DNA of 64,000 nt from Euryodendron excelsum. Its lineage: Eukaryota > Streptophyta > Magnoliopsida > Ericales > Pentaphylacaceae. The stretch lies in NCBI GenBank assembly GCA_033060915.1, contig CM065397.1, forward strand, positions 23,962,501 to 24,026,500, written 5' to 3'. The notes beneath the pieces are model-generated. The model ran no database searches. It had not been told where the DNA came from and worked only from the letters and a program-made list of their open reading frames with translations. The position numbers and the translations under genes are program-made. Below are positions 45,501 through 57,873 of this stretch, piece after piece (position 1 is the first letter of the stretch; every line of letters starts with the position of its first letter).

Positions 45501-48500
45501 ACAATTTTGGTATAGGAAGTGGTAGATTTCTGATCCATTTTGAAAGCATGTGGATACAAGTGAACGACTTCAGAGATAAGGTTACCAAGTGGTTGGCAAT
45601 CTCAGCTTCATCTTGGCTAAGAAGTTAAAGCTTTTGAAAGGAGATTTGAAGAGATGGAATGGGGAGTAATTTGATAGGGTGGAGGTTTGGAAAGCTTTGG
45701 TTTGAGAAGAGTTTCGACGACTTGATGAGTTGGTAGCTAATGGGGGTTTCTCTGATGCCAAGGGGTTGAGAAGGCGGGAGCTTAAGGAGGGGTTTGGCAA
45801 TATAGCGAAGATGGTGGAGATAAGTTGGCACCAAAAGGCTTGAAAGAAGGGAATATGAGCACTTCTTTCATAGGATGGCAAACGCCCACAGACGCAATAA
45901 TGTGATTTGGAAGTTGAGGATGAGCGACAGTTCTTAGATGAGGAGATAAGGGAGGGAATTGTTGTCTTTTACCAGGAGCTGTATACTGAGCCTTGGCCCT
46001 AGCATCCTTGGTTGGCTGGGATGGAGTTTGTCTCTATCACAATAGAGGAGAGCGTTAGCTTTGGAAATGCAGTTCTCTGAAGAGGATGTCCTTGTAGCTT
46101 TAAAATCTTTGAATGGGTATAAGGCTTCTGAGCATGATGCGATGACGATGGCCTTTTTCTTTTATTTTTTTTTTAGTTCTCATTGATTTTTTTTTTTTAG
46201 TTCTCATTGATGGAACTCGTTGAAGAAGGAGGTGATGGGCCTATTGGAGGATTTCCATGCCAATGGTGCCTCTGAAAGGAGTATGAATGCATCCTTTGTG
46301 GCAGTGATCCCTAAGAAGGGTGGGATGGAGGATATAGGAGACTTTAGGCCTATTAGCCTTTTAGGGGGTGTTTATAAGCTAGTGTCGATGGTGTTGGGTA
46401 CCAAATTGAAGTCTATTTTTAGGCAGTTTTGTTTCGGCATCTCAGTATGCTTTTATGGAAGGCAGACAGATTTTGGATGCAGTATTGATTACTAATAAGA
46501 CACTGGTTTCAAGATTGAGGAGTGGTAGCCCGGGGTTTATTTTTAGGATTGTGATTACATTAATCGGGAGTGATTTATCTGTTAGAGAGGATGGGCTTTG
46601 GAGATAGGTGGAGAAGATCGATTAGATTGTGTATCTCCACTGTCAGAGTGTCAGGCTATCAAATGTTAGTCAATGAGATGCCAACTGGTTTCTTCTAGAC
46701 ATCTAGAGGCCTTAGGCAGGGCAATTTGTTGTCACCCCTTGTCTTTATTTTGGTGATGGAGGTGTTAAGCAGATGCTCTATAGAGTGGTCTAGGGGAATA
46801 TTTGGAGAGTTTTGGGTTTGCAGGGGGTGGGGGTGGAATGGGTGGTCTGCGCATGGATGTTTCCCATCTTTTGTGTGTGGAGGACATGATCGTTTCTTAT
46901 AGGCTAGTTTGGAACAGTTGAGGCATTGTAGTTATGTTCTTTTGTGTTTTGAAGCGGTTTTGGGGTTGAATTTTAATTTGGGTAAGTCAGAGCTTATTCT
47001 AGTGGGGGAGGTGACTAGTGTGGAAGTCTTGGCTAAATCCTTCGGTGTTGGGTGGGTTCTCTCCTGGCCTCATATATCGACTTGCCTTTACAGTCTTCAT
47101 TCAATCACCCATATATACCTAGTTGTGCAACAATACAGAAATAGATAATCCCCAATATTAAATGGGAATACTATTCTTTCTCTTTATCAAATTTTCAATT
47201 GAGATTTTTCTGTGAGATGCCTCCCATCCGAAAACCTGCCTTAGTCTTGTTATCTTTGTGTATTAAGAATTCAAATGTGAAGTTTTATGTGCTGTGTGTT
47301 GGTTTTTCCTTTTTTGTCACTATTTATTTTTTGGTCAATTGATTTGGTCTACAATTAGTAATAAAACCTTTGAAACCTACTAGCACACATGCATGCACAC
47401 ACACACAACACGCACAAAGATGCTTCAGATAATGTTCTTCCTTTGCGTATATATTTGTCAAGAAGTGAATTATATGTGTCTGTTGGTGAGTAGACATTTA
47501 TCAAATCCTTTAGATGGGAACTTAAATATATCAATTAGTAAATGGCAGATATGAGTTTCAGATTTAATACAGTGAAAAATGTTCGTTGCTAGTGGGTGGG
47601 AGTCACAATAAACTGTTGTCTGACCCATTCCAGCTGAAATCCAAAATTGATGGATGGAGAAATGCCTTTGCCTTAAAGTGAGCCTAGCTAGGCCCATCTT
47701 TTAAGATGTTAGTGGACCCATCCTGAATGGGCCATTGGTTCATTCATAGCATGCTTACTTTGTCTCTCGTATTCCATTGAACTGATTTGTATCATCTTTC
47801 AAGTTTTCCTGAAGTTAAAATCTTACTAGCGTCAGAGTTAATAAAGTCTGGACATGTATAAAATATTGCAAGATTATCATGGGCCTTTAAGGTGCAGAAT
47901 ATTTGGTTGTCTGTGAAGTAACTCTTTTGGGTAGGGTCTGTTATGTGGGAGAGATTGGGCAAATGACAAGATATTAATTGTAAAAGTAAAACAAATCTGC
48001 TGTGATTAATTTTTCCCACTTGAAATTAAGAATGTTATAACGTCATGCAAATGTTATGTCGTATGGTGCAAACGAAGCATTTTTGTGTAAGTTTCTTTTT
48101 TGTGTCTGTGTTTTGTGATGGCTTTCCTGTAACCCAAGTTACATGGGTGTCAGTTATGTAAACTGGGTTCAGAATGTTTCGGTGCCGATGTTCCTGTTAA
48201 ACAATGAAGGGAACTTAGTTTGGTGCGGAGTGCTTTTGGTGGGTTTACCTTCAAGGAGCAGAGGAAGTTAAACTTAGAATTGTCTGGGAAATGAACTTGT
48301 CCAGTCAGGCTGCAAACTTAGTAAAGTGACTATTGTTATTACTTTGGGTCTTTTATTTGAACCTTCTTTTTTCTTCCTATTTTGTATTTAATTGCTTGAG
48401 AACAATAATTTCATGTCAGACAAATTGGATTATGATATTTCTTCTGCAGATATGTTCCATCCTTCTTACCACCTCCTTCATCCAAGGGAAAAGAATATGA

Positions 48501-51500
48501 GAAGAAGGTCAGTGTGCCTGATAAATGTTACTATAATATTCTCCTTTTGTTCTCCAATCGGTTAGCTGGTCTTGTTGCTGCATTTTTTTCCTTTCTTATT
48601 TATTCCTTTTTTTTTTTTTTTTTTGCATTACCTGCAGAAGGAGGAGCAGGAGAAGCCAAAGGACAAAGAGAAAGGAAGGTCAAGGAACATAGATCATTTT
48701 ATGGAGGAGTTGAAGCATGAGCAAGAATTGAGGGAAAGGCGGAACCAAGATCGTGAACACTGGCGCGATGGGCGTCATAGTGAGAACTCTGCTGTAAGTG
48801 GCTTCTTAATTGAACTTCTTCTTGATGTGTTGAAAAATATTTGAGCTTGATTGGTTTAAAAACAGATTTTTCTGTCAAGCTTTGTTTGTCACTGTTCTGT
48901 ATAGTTTTATTCTTTCACTAAAGGATATGGTTTAAGCAGTTGCACATGGTTGTAACTTGTAAGCATAGCATCTGCACATCATAGTTATACGAGCACATGA
49001 CATCATGTTGCTTACCCTGATTTGAGCATTTCTGGTTCTGACATCTTTATATCATGTGGGGCGGGCTAAGTATAGGGGTATTATTATGTTTTTATTCTCT
49101 CTTTTGTCCAGTTTATTTTTCATCACACGCAGCATTCACATAGCCTATATTTGTTTTGCATCTTTGGTTTTTGTCTTGAAAGTATGTATTTATGAATGTT
49201 ACTTCATCAGCCATCTAGCCGATTCGATGAACTGCCTGATGATTTTGATCCAAGTGGAAAGCCTGGATCATTTGATGATGGAGATCCACAAACTACAAAT
49301 CTATATGTTGGAAATCTGTCTCCTCAGGTTTGATTGCCCTTTGGAATGTTTAAATTTCTTATGCATTTCTGTCTGTTATGCTTTTTTGCTTCTTGGTTGA
49401 AGGAACTAGAAGGCTGACCTGGTTATATTGTTTCTAAATATTTTAGGTGGATGAGAATTTTCTTTTGCGAACTTTTGGAAGATTTGGTCCTATTGCTAGC
49501 GTGAAAATAATGTGGCCGAGAACGGAGGAGGAACGTAGGCGTCAAAGAAATTGTGGCTTTGTAGCTTTCATGAATAGAGCTGATGGACAGGCTGCAAAGG
49601 ATGAAATGCAAGGTCTAATCCTCTGGCATTTGTCATTTCCAATACGACTCTTTGGATGATTGTTCTTAGATGACGTCTTGCTATGTATGTTTGAATCGTT
49701 GTCACGTCTTTTTTTTTTTGGAAAATAGTAGATCAGTATATCAGTTACTCGCTGTTACTTTGCATTATATTTAAGTGTGAGGTTACGAACTTATATTTTC
49801 ATTTTTTGATTGGTTCCCCAAATTTATGAAATTTATCAAATATTGGGCACCCTCCAGGTGGTGCTTTTTTCTTTGAGTAAGTCTCTGAATTAGTTCTCAA
49901 ATTTGCTCCCGATGTACTCTTGTGTTGCAAGTTTTGACGTGGTTACCATTTTGCAAAGAGGAACTTCGGGAAAATGAATTTGGGCAAGGTGTCATATTTA
50001 TACCTAGCATAAATATGGAGACATAAATGCATTCCTAGAATGAGATAAAAATGAGCTTGTATTATAAAATGCCTCCATTTCGAACAGCAAAGGCTAAGGG
50101 TCTGAATGATAAGAGATGAAAAATGATAGAAGTGAAAGATTTTCAAAATCACTTCCTTTCCCTTGTCTGGTTGGCTACCGAGTAGACAAAAGAAAATGAG
50201 GAATTATTTTCAAACTTTCTTCTCTTTGCCACAATTTTTTTCACAGATAAGGTCAGATTGGAAATTTAGCTGGGAAGTTGGGTAAAACAATCAGACTCAA
50301 GATACAAAAAACTTGAACAACAATTTAGATATTTTCCACTTTTAATCCCCTTCAGTTTCTTGTCTCAAACAAAGGCAAATAATTAAAATTTCCCCTCTTT
50401 CTCCACTCTTTGTCATTTTCTCTGTCCTCTCTATCCAACCAAATATATTAGAGTCAGGGGTTTATTCGGAGTAAGTAGCAAGTGTTAAAAGGATTATCAC
50501 CACTGATTTTTTTTGTGAAGTGTATTATCGCCGTTAGATTTAAAAAAGAAAGTAAAAAAAAATCATGTGAAATCTGGTACAGTAAGATGTTAAAAGTGGT
50601 AAAAGAATAGCCTGAAAGGAATGTATTCTTTCGATTCTTCCCACAACACTATAAATGACTAATTTTTTTTGCAGTTCCTCTATGCACCTTACTTGATATT
50701 TGATTTCAGAGTTAGTAGTCAATGATCTTGTTGTAGCTTGAGAACTCACATCTATTTCTGTACCTAAACTGTGTGTAATGCCTGAGCAAATGACAGCTTA
50801 AATTGAACGGAAGATATTTTTTTGCTGCAGGTGTAGTTGTTTATGAGTATGAGTTAAAAATTGGGTGGGGTAAATCTGTGGCTCTTCCATCACAAGCTCT
50901 ACCAGCTCCTCCTCCAGGACAAATGGCCATCAGGAGTAAGGAGGTTGGTTCCATTTCATTTAAAACAATGTATTTAATTAGAGGCATGAATTTCTCTCAT
51001 TTTTTCTGTTGGATGCTTAAAGATTAATTTCCTAATTTCAAGAGGGGTTTGGCTAGATTATTTGCTTAATACTTGATTCATCCTTTTCCTTGATTCATGA
51101 TACTAATTGCTTTTATATGATTTTGTGATTGGCAGGGTGCCACTGTTATCTTGTCTGGTCCATCTGGCCCTCCAGTTACTTCTGTCCCAAGCCAGAATTC
51201 TGAGCTGGTAGGTTAACTTAATGTTTCTCTCTGTTTTAGTTCTGGAATTCTAATTGATCAGTTCTGTGTAGTCATGCAGTTTTATGCCTTTATTTTTTAT
51301 TTTGTTATGACAAATGAACCGAATAGTAGTACAAACAAAAAGGCAGAGGCACCAATGGGGGCACAAATGTATGTAGGGCATATACAAAACAAAATCTTTA
51401 GCCTTTCATATAGGTTTAGAAGTCAATAGTGTCTACAAATTTCATACAAGATCCATGCAACCATGTGTCACCTGGCCAAAACTTGCTCTTCATATGGTGA

Positions 51501-54500
51501 ACTGGATCCTCAATACCATAAAAGGAGCAGCAGCTCCTTTCCTCCATGTGCACCACATCAAGCACAAAGAAGCTACTAGTCTAACGTCCTCATCTTACTC
51601 ATCTTGCTCCCTTTCCAGCTATGATACAAATCTAGAGGTGCCACTCTACAATGATTGAGAAAGTGCTCCACTGATTCCCCCTCCTTGTACATACAACAAC
51701 AATGGGATAGGTGCTTTATAATATTCCATCTCCAAATATGGTTATCCTTTCTGGTTTTTCCTGTTTGAGATGTCTCCTTTTTTTTCTTTCTCCTTTCGTT
51801 TTGAAAAAGAAGGGGGTGGTGTTTACAATATCTTTCCTCGTTAGATGCCCTTACACTTATGATCATTGTCCTGCCGTTGCTTGAACCTGGGAACAATAAT
51901 ACCCAATTTGGTGGTGCAGTGGCTATCAATGAAATGCTTTTCAACAAAGTAGAGAAGAGGTTATTGTAAAGAGATCTGGTACCATTTGGTTGTTTCTTTG
52001 AAAAGTTCTTTAGCTGCCTCTGTTCTGCCAAAGCTCTTGGATTAACACACTGGAAAGTCCTTTTCAGCTACAAACCTCTTAAACACAAAGTACTTTAAAG
52101 ATGCAGCCAAACACCTCATGAAAAAGCACTTTACAGGCCAAGAAAGCTCTTCTGAACTAGATGCACCGAAGCACCAAACAGGACCTAATTCCAACAAAAC
52201 TTTCCATATTGCTGGCTTAAGCATCAGTCTGTGTCTTTTCTAGAGACTAGAGGCCCGATGCTAATTAATTCTGGACCAACTTAACTCTGATTGTAAGTGT
52301 AGCCATATGGGCCTCAAATGACCTTGTGCCAGTCCAGTTCTGTCTCCTCCCAGTTCACACGTACCTTCTTGGATTTAAATTTGAAATAAGATATAAATAT
52401 CTTCCTGTGTTTTACTTACTTCCAACCAAGATTTGGTTATATTCTTGCTATGCAATTGTTGTTGATGGCTTGACCTGGTTGATTAGGTTCTTACTCCAAA
52501 TGTTCCTGATATAACGGTCATTCCACCTGAAGATGGCCATCTTTGCAGTGTAATTGATACGATGGCACTGTATGTTCTTGATGGAGGTTGTGCTTTTGAG
52601 CAAGCTATAATGGAAAGAGGCCGTGGGAACCCACTTTTTAATTTCTTGTTTGAGCTTGGCTCGAAGGAGCATACATATTATGTTTGGAGGCTGTATTCCT
52701 TTGCTCAGGTACATCCTGTTACAAGCCTAATTGATTTTGTATCTCCTGCCTTGCTATAGAAGTTTTAGAATCTTTTGTTACATTATTTTTCTGTGCAACC
52801 TTAATAATGGTATTATTGACTAGGGCTTAGGGCCACAATACGAATGCACAGTGGTTAACTAAGATTTTATTTCTTAGGCCCGCCTTTAATGATCACTTCA
52901 GAATTAAGATTAATTTTGTCTTGTTTCATCCAATTGGGGAGGAAAGAAGCACTAAAGCCGGATGCATGTTAAATGCAGGGCGATACTCTTCAGCGGTGGC
53001 GAACGGAGCCTTTCATCATGATAACGGGTAGTGGGAGGTAATGCACACAGACCACTTTAATATTTTTTTTGTTAAGTAACAGACCACTTGAATATAAACT
53101 GATACTTCTGCCTCTGTGTCCAGATGGATACCACCCCCACTATCAATAGCAAAAAGCCCAGAGCTCGAAAAGGAGTCTGGAACTACATATGCTGCAGGAA
53201 GGAGCAGGGTATTTTTTTTTTATCATGGTCTTATTGTATTGTCCCACGATTCATTTAAAGTAGTTCTTCCACACACGATATCAGCGGGAATGAAGAAGTT
53301 CCTTTTCTTCATAACATATCTCTTTTACTCATTAACTTAACAGCGAGTGGAGCAAGAACGAACCCTCACTGATGCACAGAGAGATGAATTTGAGGATATG
53401 CTGCGTGCCTTGACATTAGAGAGGAGTCAGATAAAGGAAGCAATGGGCTTTGCCTTAGATAATGCTGATGCAGCTGGAGAGGTAATGACCTTTACTGCCT
53501 CCGGTATTCTATGCTCTTTGGGGTTGAACTACATATGAATTTACAATGGAAAGCCACAATTGATTGTTCTTTGGCCCATTATTGATAATATGTTCATTTA
53601 TGTTGATTCTTACTTCTGATGTCAATGTTACTCTATCCTATCACCATTGTGTTTCATTTCCTGCTGTACTTGTAATGGCATGTTGATGAAGACATTCAAA
53701 GTCATAAACATGGTCTGAGCTGTATATCTAGGAAACTAGATAAGACAAAATAGAAGAAATTGGGGAGCCTGGAATCTGCTGTTCTTTTAAGGTTTTGAAT
53801 TTTTCATTCTTAGAATTTTCTGGAAGTGCTTATATTGCTCTATTGCACAACAGATAGTTGAAGTTTTAACCGAGTCTTTGACACTTAAAGAAACCCCCAT
53901 ACCAACTAAAGTTGCAAGGGTCATGCTCGTTTCAGACATTCTTCACAATAGTAGTGCTCCTGTAAAGAATGCTTCTGCATACCGCACCAAATTTGAAGCA
54001 ACTCTGCCAGACATAATGGAAAGCTTTAATGATTTGTATCGTAGTATAACAGGAAGAATCACTGCTGAGGCCCTTAAGGTAATTCTACAGTTAAGGGCGT
54101 GTTGGATTTGCAGCTAACCCCCTTCTATTGTTTACTTATATGGGGTTCTAATTTAAAGTTTCTCTGACGCTCTGCAGGAACGGGTTCTGAAAGTTCTCCA
54201 AGTATGGGCTGACTGGTTTCTGTTTTCTGATGCATATGTAAATGGATTACGAGCTACATTTATCCGATCTGGGACCTCTGGTGTGATCCCTTTTCATTCT
54301 ATATGTGGTGATGCACCTGAAATAGATAAGAAGACTAGCTCTGAGGAAACAGGTGATGGGGGGGTGAACCAAGATGCTGAATTGGCAATGGGCAAAGGAG
54401 CAGCCATGAAGGAGCTGTTAAGTCTTCCTCTTGCTGAGCTGGAAAGAAGATGTAGACACAATGGATTATCCCTTGTTGGTGGTAGAGAAATGATGGTTGC

Positions 54501-55851
54501 ACGATTGCTTTATTTGGAGGAGGCAGAAAAGCAGAGGGTCTATGAACTAGATGATGACTTGAAATATGGACAAAGCCAATCAAGTTCAGGTAGATACTCA
54601 AGTGGCCGAAAAGAAACAAATGTTGAAATGGATCCAGGGGGATTGTCAGGATGGAATTCTTATGGGGAGGATGAGGTGCATCCACAGGGCAAATCATCTT
54701 TACCTTTGGCCCCAACCATTGCTATTGCAGAGCCTGAACTAAAAGCCTTCACAAATAAAGGAAAAACTGATCCCGTTTTGCCAGCCTCAAAATGGGCCAG
54801 AGAGGATGATGAAAGTGATGGTGAACAGAAGGGAAGTCCTAAGGATCTGGGGTTAAGTTACTCGTCTTCTGGGAGTGAGAATGCTGGTGATGGTCCTAAT
54901 AGGGCTGACAAGATGGAGCTTGCAACTGATGCAATCTTTTCAGCACAGCCTGATAGTGGGATGAATGAGGAACAAAGGTATTATTTGCTGCCACTGCTAA
55001 TAGATGCCATAGTTTTATTCTTTTAAGAGATGGAGTTTTGACAATTGCTCAACTATAATTATTTTATTTGTTATTTTAGCACTTGAAAGGATACTAATTT
55101 GTGTGGAATAAAAAAAGCAATCGTTTTGTTGCTTAAATAGGATAATTGTCGAACACCAGTAGCTGGGGGGCATCCAATTGTTTGTCATTTTTTAGTGATA
55201 ATTATCTTTGTTGTTGCTGGTTGCTGGGTATTTTACCTATATTCAGTTCTTATTCCTTTGTTTGGAGGGGTGGCCCGGCTCGGTGGGTTTGTGATTTTAG
55301 TCGAAGGTGGAATCATGCTTCAAACAGCCCATTAGTGACCAGCTTTAGCTGTCCAATCCTCTTTACCTAAAGAAAAAAAAAAAAAAAAAAAAGTGAAAAG
55401 CTGTCCAACTCTCTGAGTCTAAATGTTTATTTATCAACTGGTCTAATCCCTACTGTGGCACCGTGCCTGATGTGGCATTGAATGTGTTCATGTTGAACAG
55501 ACAAAAGTTGAGGCGTCTTGAGGTTGCTCTGATGGAATATCGAGAATCTCTAGAAGAGCGGGGAGTGAAAAATTTGGAGGAAATTGAGAGGAGAGTTGCA
55601 ATTCATCGGAAGCAGCTGCAATCTGAATATGGACTGTTGGATTCTAATGATGACGTTTCAGCTCACAGTAAGTGCTAAAACTACGAGCCTATAGATTGAA
55701 TTGAACTTGTTATGTCGTTTACATATTCATTTTTTAACATATGTTTTGTATGCAATGTTAGTTTTAGGGTTTATAGTTTTGATCTAAGGTGTTTCCTTCT
55801 GTAATTCTTTTTTTTTTCCTCCTCTTTTGTTATCTTTCTTAGTTTCATGTT

Positions 55852-55883
<32 letters not shown>

Positions 55884-55884
55884 T

Positions 55885-55917
<33 letters not shown>

Positions 55918-57841
55918 GTGTGGGTGGGGGGGTGGGTGTTTTTTTTTTTTTTTTTTTTTTTTGGGGGGGGTTGGGCGCTGTGTTGGTTCAATCGGGAAAT
56001 GGCCTTTAAAAAAACATTATTCAGCTGTTATCTAAAGAAGCTTAAATATTGTTAAGACTTGGGAAGTGCTTGGTATCTTTCTTGCACTCAATAATCCTTG
56101 GCAAAAGGGTGTTAAATTCTTGAGGCAGTTATGATTGCAAATGAGCTGGGGTGGGAGAAACATAAAGTGCTGATCTTTAATACTTCTTTGGGATGGATGG
56201 GAGGAGAAGTCAAGGGAGTGTTAGTTATGAGGGGAGGGGAGGGGAAGGTAATGAAGGAGAAGGGAAGGGAAGAGAGGTATCCCTCCTCTTGTTTGGTTAA
56301 CCAAGAGGGAAGGGAGAGCGACCTTCCCTTCTTCTTGTGTGGTTTGACAAAAAGTAGGAAAGGGTAGGGAGGTGTATAATGCACTTTTAGTATTATATAT
56401 GTCCTATGTATAAATTGGTGTGTGTAATTGGTATTCAAAATAAAATTAGAAAGGCACTTCAATTCCAGTGTCCTCCCAATTTCGGAGGGGAAAGGAAGTG
56501 CTCAAAATGTAGAAGAGAGAGTTTGGGTATAAATGAAGGAATTGGAACTGTAGGTGATCGTAGTCCATGATATTTGAGGCTGTGGTCAGTGGGCATGTGA
56601 GGGTTGGTTTGGAGCTTCTTTGGCTTAGCCAATGCAACAACTTTCTTCTGTTTTTTCCAACTTGTCAATGCATGCGCTTAGTGTTACTGTGGAGGACTGG
56701 GTGGTTACAGAGGATCAGGGCATGCAATCTTGAACTTGCTAATGACAATACTATATCCTCATCTCTTAGCAAAGTCCTTACCCTATTCATTAACTGTCTT
56801 AAGTTGTTTTATGGGTTCATGATCAACATGCCCAAATGTGGATTGGTGGGGGATAGTATGAGTAGAGTGAAGAACTTCTAGGTTGCTGTGTAGATTACCT
56901 TCCCACGAAAGGTTTTCTTCTAAGCGTGCGAACCCAAGGTTCTGTTCTGTGAGTCCAGTATCATAAGAAGAGAGTAAGAAGTTGGATTGCGTTCGAAGAG
57001 ACATTCATATATATATATATATATATATATGTGGTAGTCAGCTCACACTTTTTTAATAATCGTCTAACCTAAGGAACAAAATTTTCATTTGTTTCCATTA
57101 TAACAACCGAAATGTTTCCATTTGCTAAGAGACTGAAATGAAACACTAGAGGAATAATGAAGCTCTGTTGTTTACATCAAAACACACCATAACACATAGA
57201 AATGCACCAAAACACAATGCTGTGTATCTAAAATAATAAATTGTGTTAACACAAATTTAAACTTTTTATATCTGTTTACAATTTTTACTGAGTAAATCAT
57301 ATTTTACTACTTGAATATTTGTCACTGCTGAAATGTTTCCTAAATGTTTCCGTTTCCGTTTCTGTTTCCGTGCTAATCGAAACATCACCCCCCAAGCGAA
57401 ATATTGATCCTTGGTCTAACCATTAAAGTAAGCTTATTAATGTCCATTTTTTTAGTCACAGCTAAATTAGTTAATAGAATTGAGTGATTGCAGTGGGGAG
57501 GAAGTTACAGAGGCAAAGTGACCATTTGGTGGAGATGCCACATCATTATCTAATATGGTCGGTGGTCTCAAGGGATGAGATAGTAATAAGGGATGTGATA
57601 GCCTAGATTAAACTAAAGCTTTGGCCCCTGACAGCATTGTAACAAAATTTTCCAGTTTTTTCAAAATCTTGTGAATTTTTTCAGAATATCTAAATAATGA
57701 CTAATTCTTAGATTTTTGTGTATTCCCAAATTATTTAGAATAATTATTGTGGCAGAGCTTACATTTCTAAATTTCTAAGCATATCTTGAATTGTTATTTA
57801 AAATTGTATAAATCTTTTTCCGAACTATTTGTGAACTACAG

Positions 57842-57873
<32 letters not shown>

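Larger units (their letters stand above)
41800..47050 (+). pseudogene. LINE (L1-type) non-LTR retrotransposon remnant
   Basis: A G-rich decayed element with many stops. The endonuclease start is recognisable near 44870 (IKIIN, stop in place of [12 protein letters not shown]), followed by poorly conserved endonuclease to about 45600. Reverse transcriptase is clear at 46220-46495 ([30 protein letters not shown]), and the catalytic region near 46870 reads VEDM where FADD is expected. The last recognisable RT part is [11 protein letters not shown] at 46975. The upstream part (41800-44800) would be ORF1 territory but is only weakly convincing. A family B hAT element (43369-44055) splits it. The 5' and 3' limits are approximate. 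Confidence 0.72.
37097..48449 (+). other. Intron 4 of the RRC1-like gene, 11.35 kb, TE-rich
   Basis: It lies between phase-2 splice sites (AGTAG/GTAAAT and TTCTGCAG/ATATG). It contains a 1.56-kb hAT-type element (37933-39490), a second hAT family (40576-41396 and 43369-44055), and a degraded LINE (about 41800-47050). I see nothing specific in 37097-37932, 39500-40567 or 47050-48449 apart from AT-rich DNA and a CACA stretch at 47386-47415. Confidence 0.85.

Noticed and set aside
47386..47415. ACACAC-rich tract as a functional element
   Set aside because: A short impure CA microsatellite in an intron with nothing around it to suggest function.
54335..54715. 126-codon minus-strand open frame
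   Set aside because: Antisense shadow of the large RRC1-like exon 54178-54977.
55827..56035. Open frames rich in glycine and phenylalanine
   Set aside because: Translations of poly-G and poly-T runs within intron 17.
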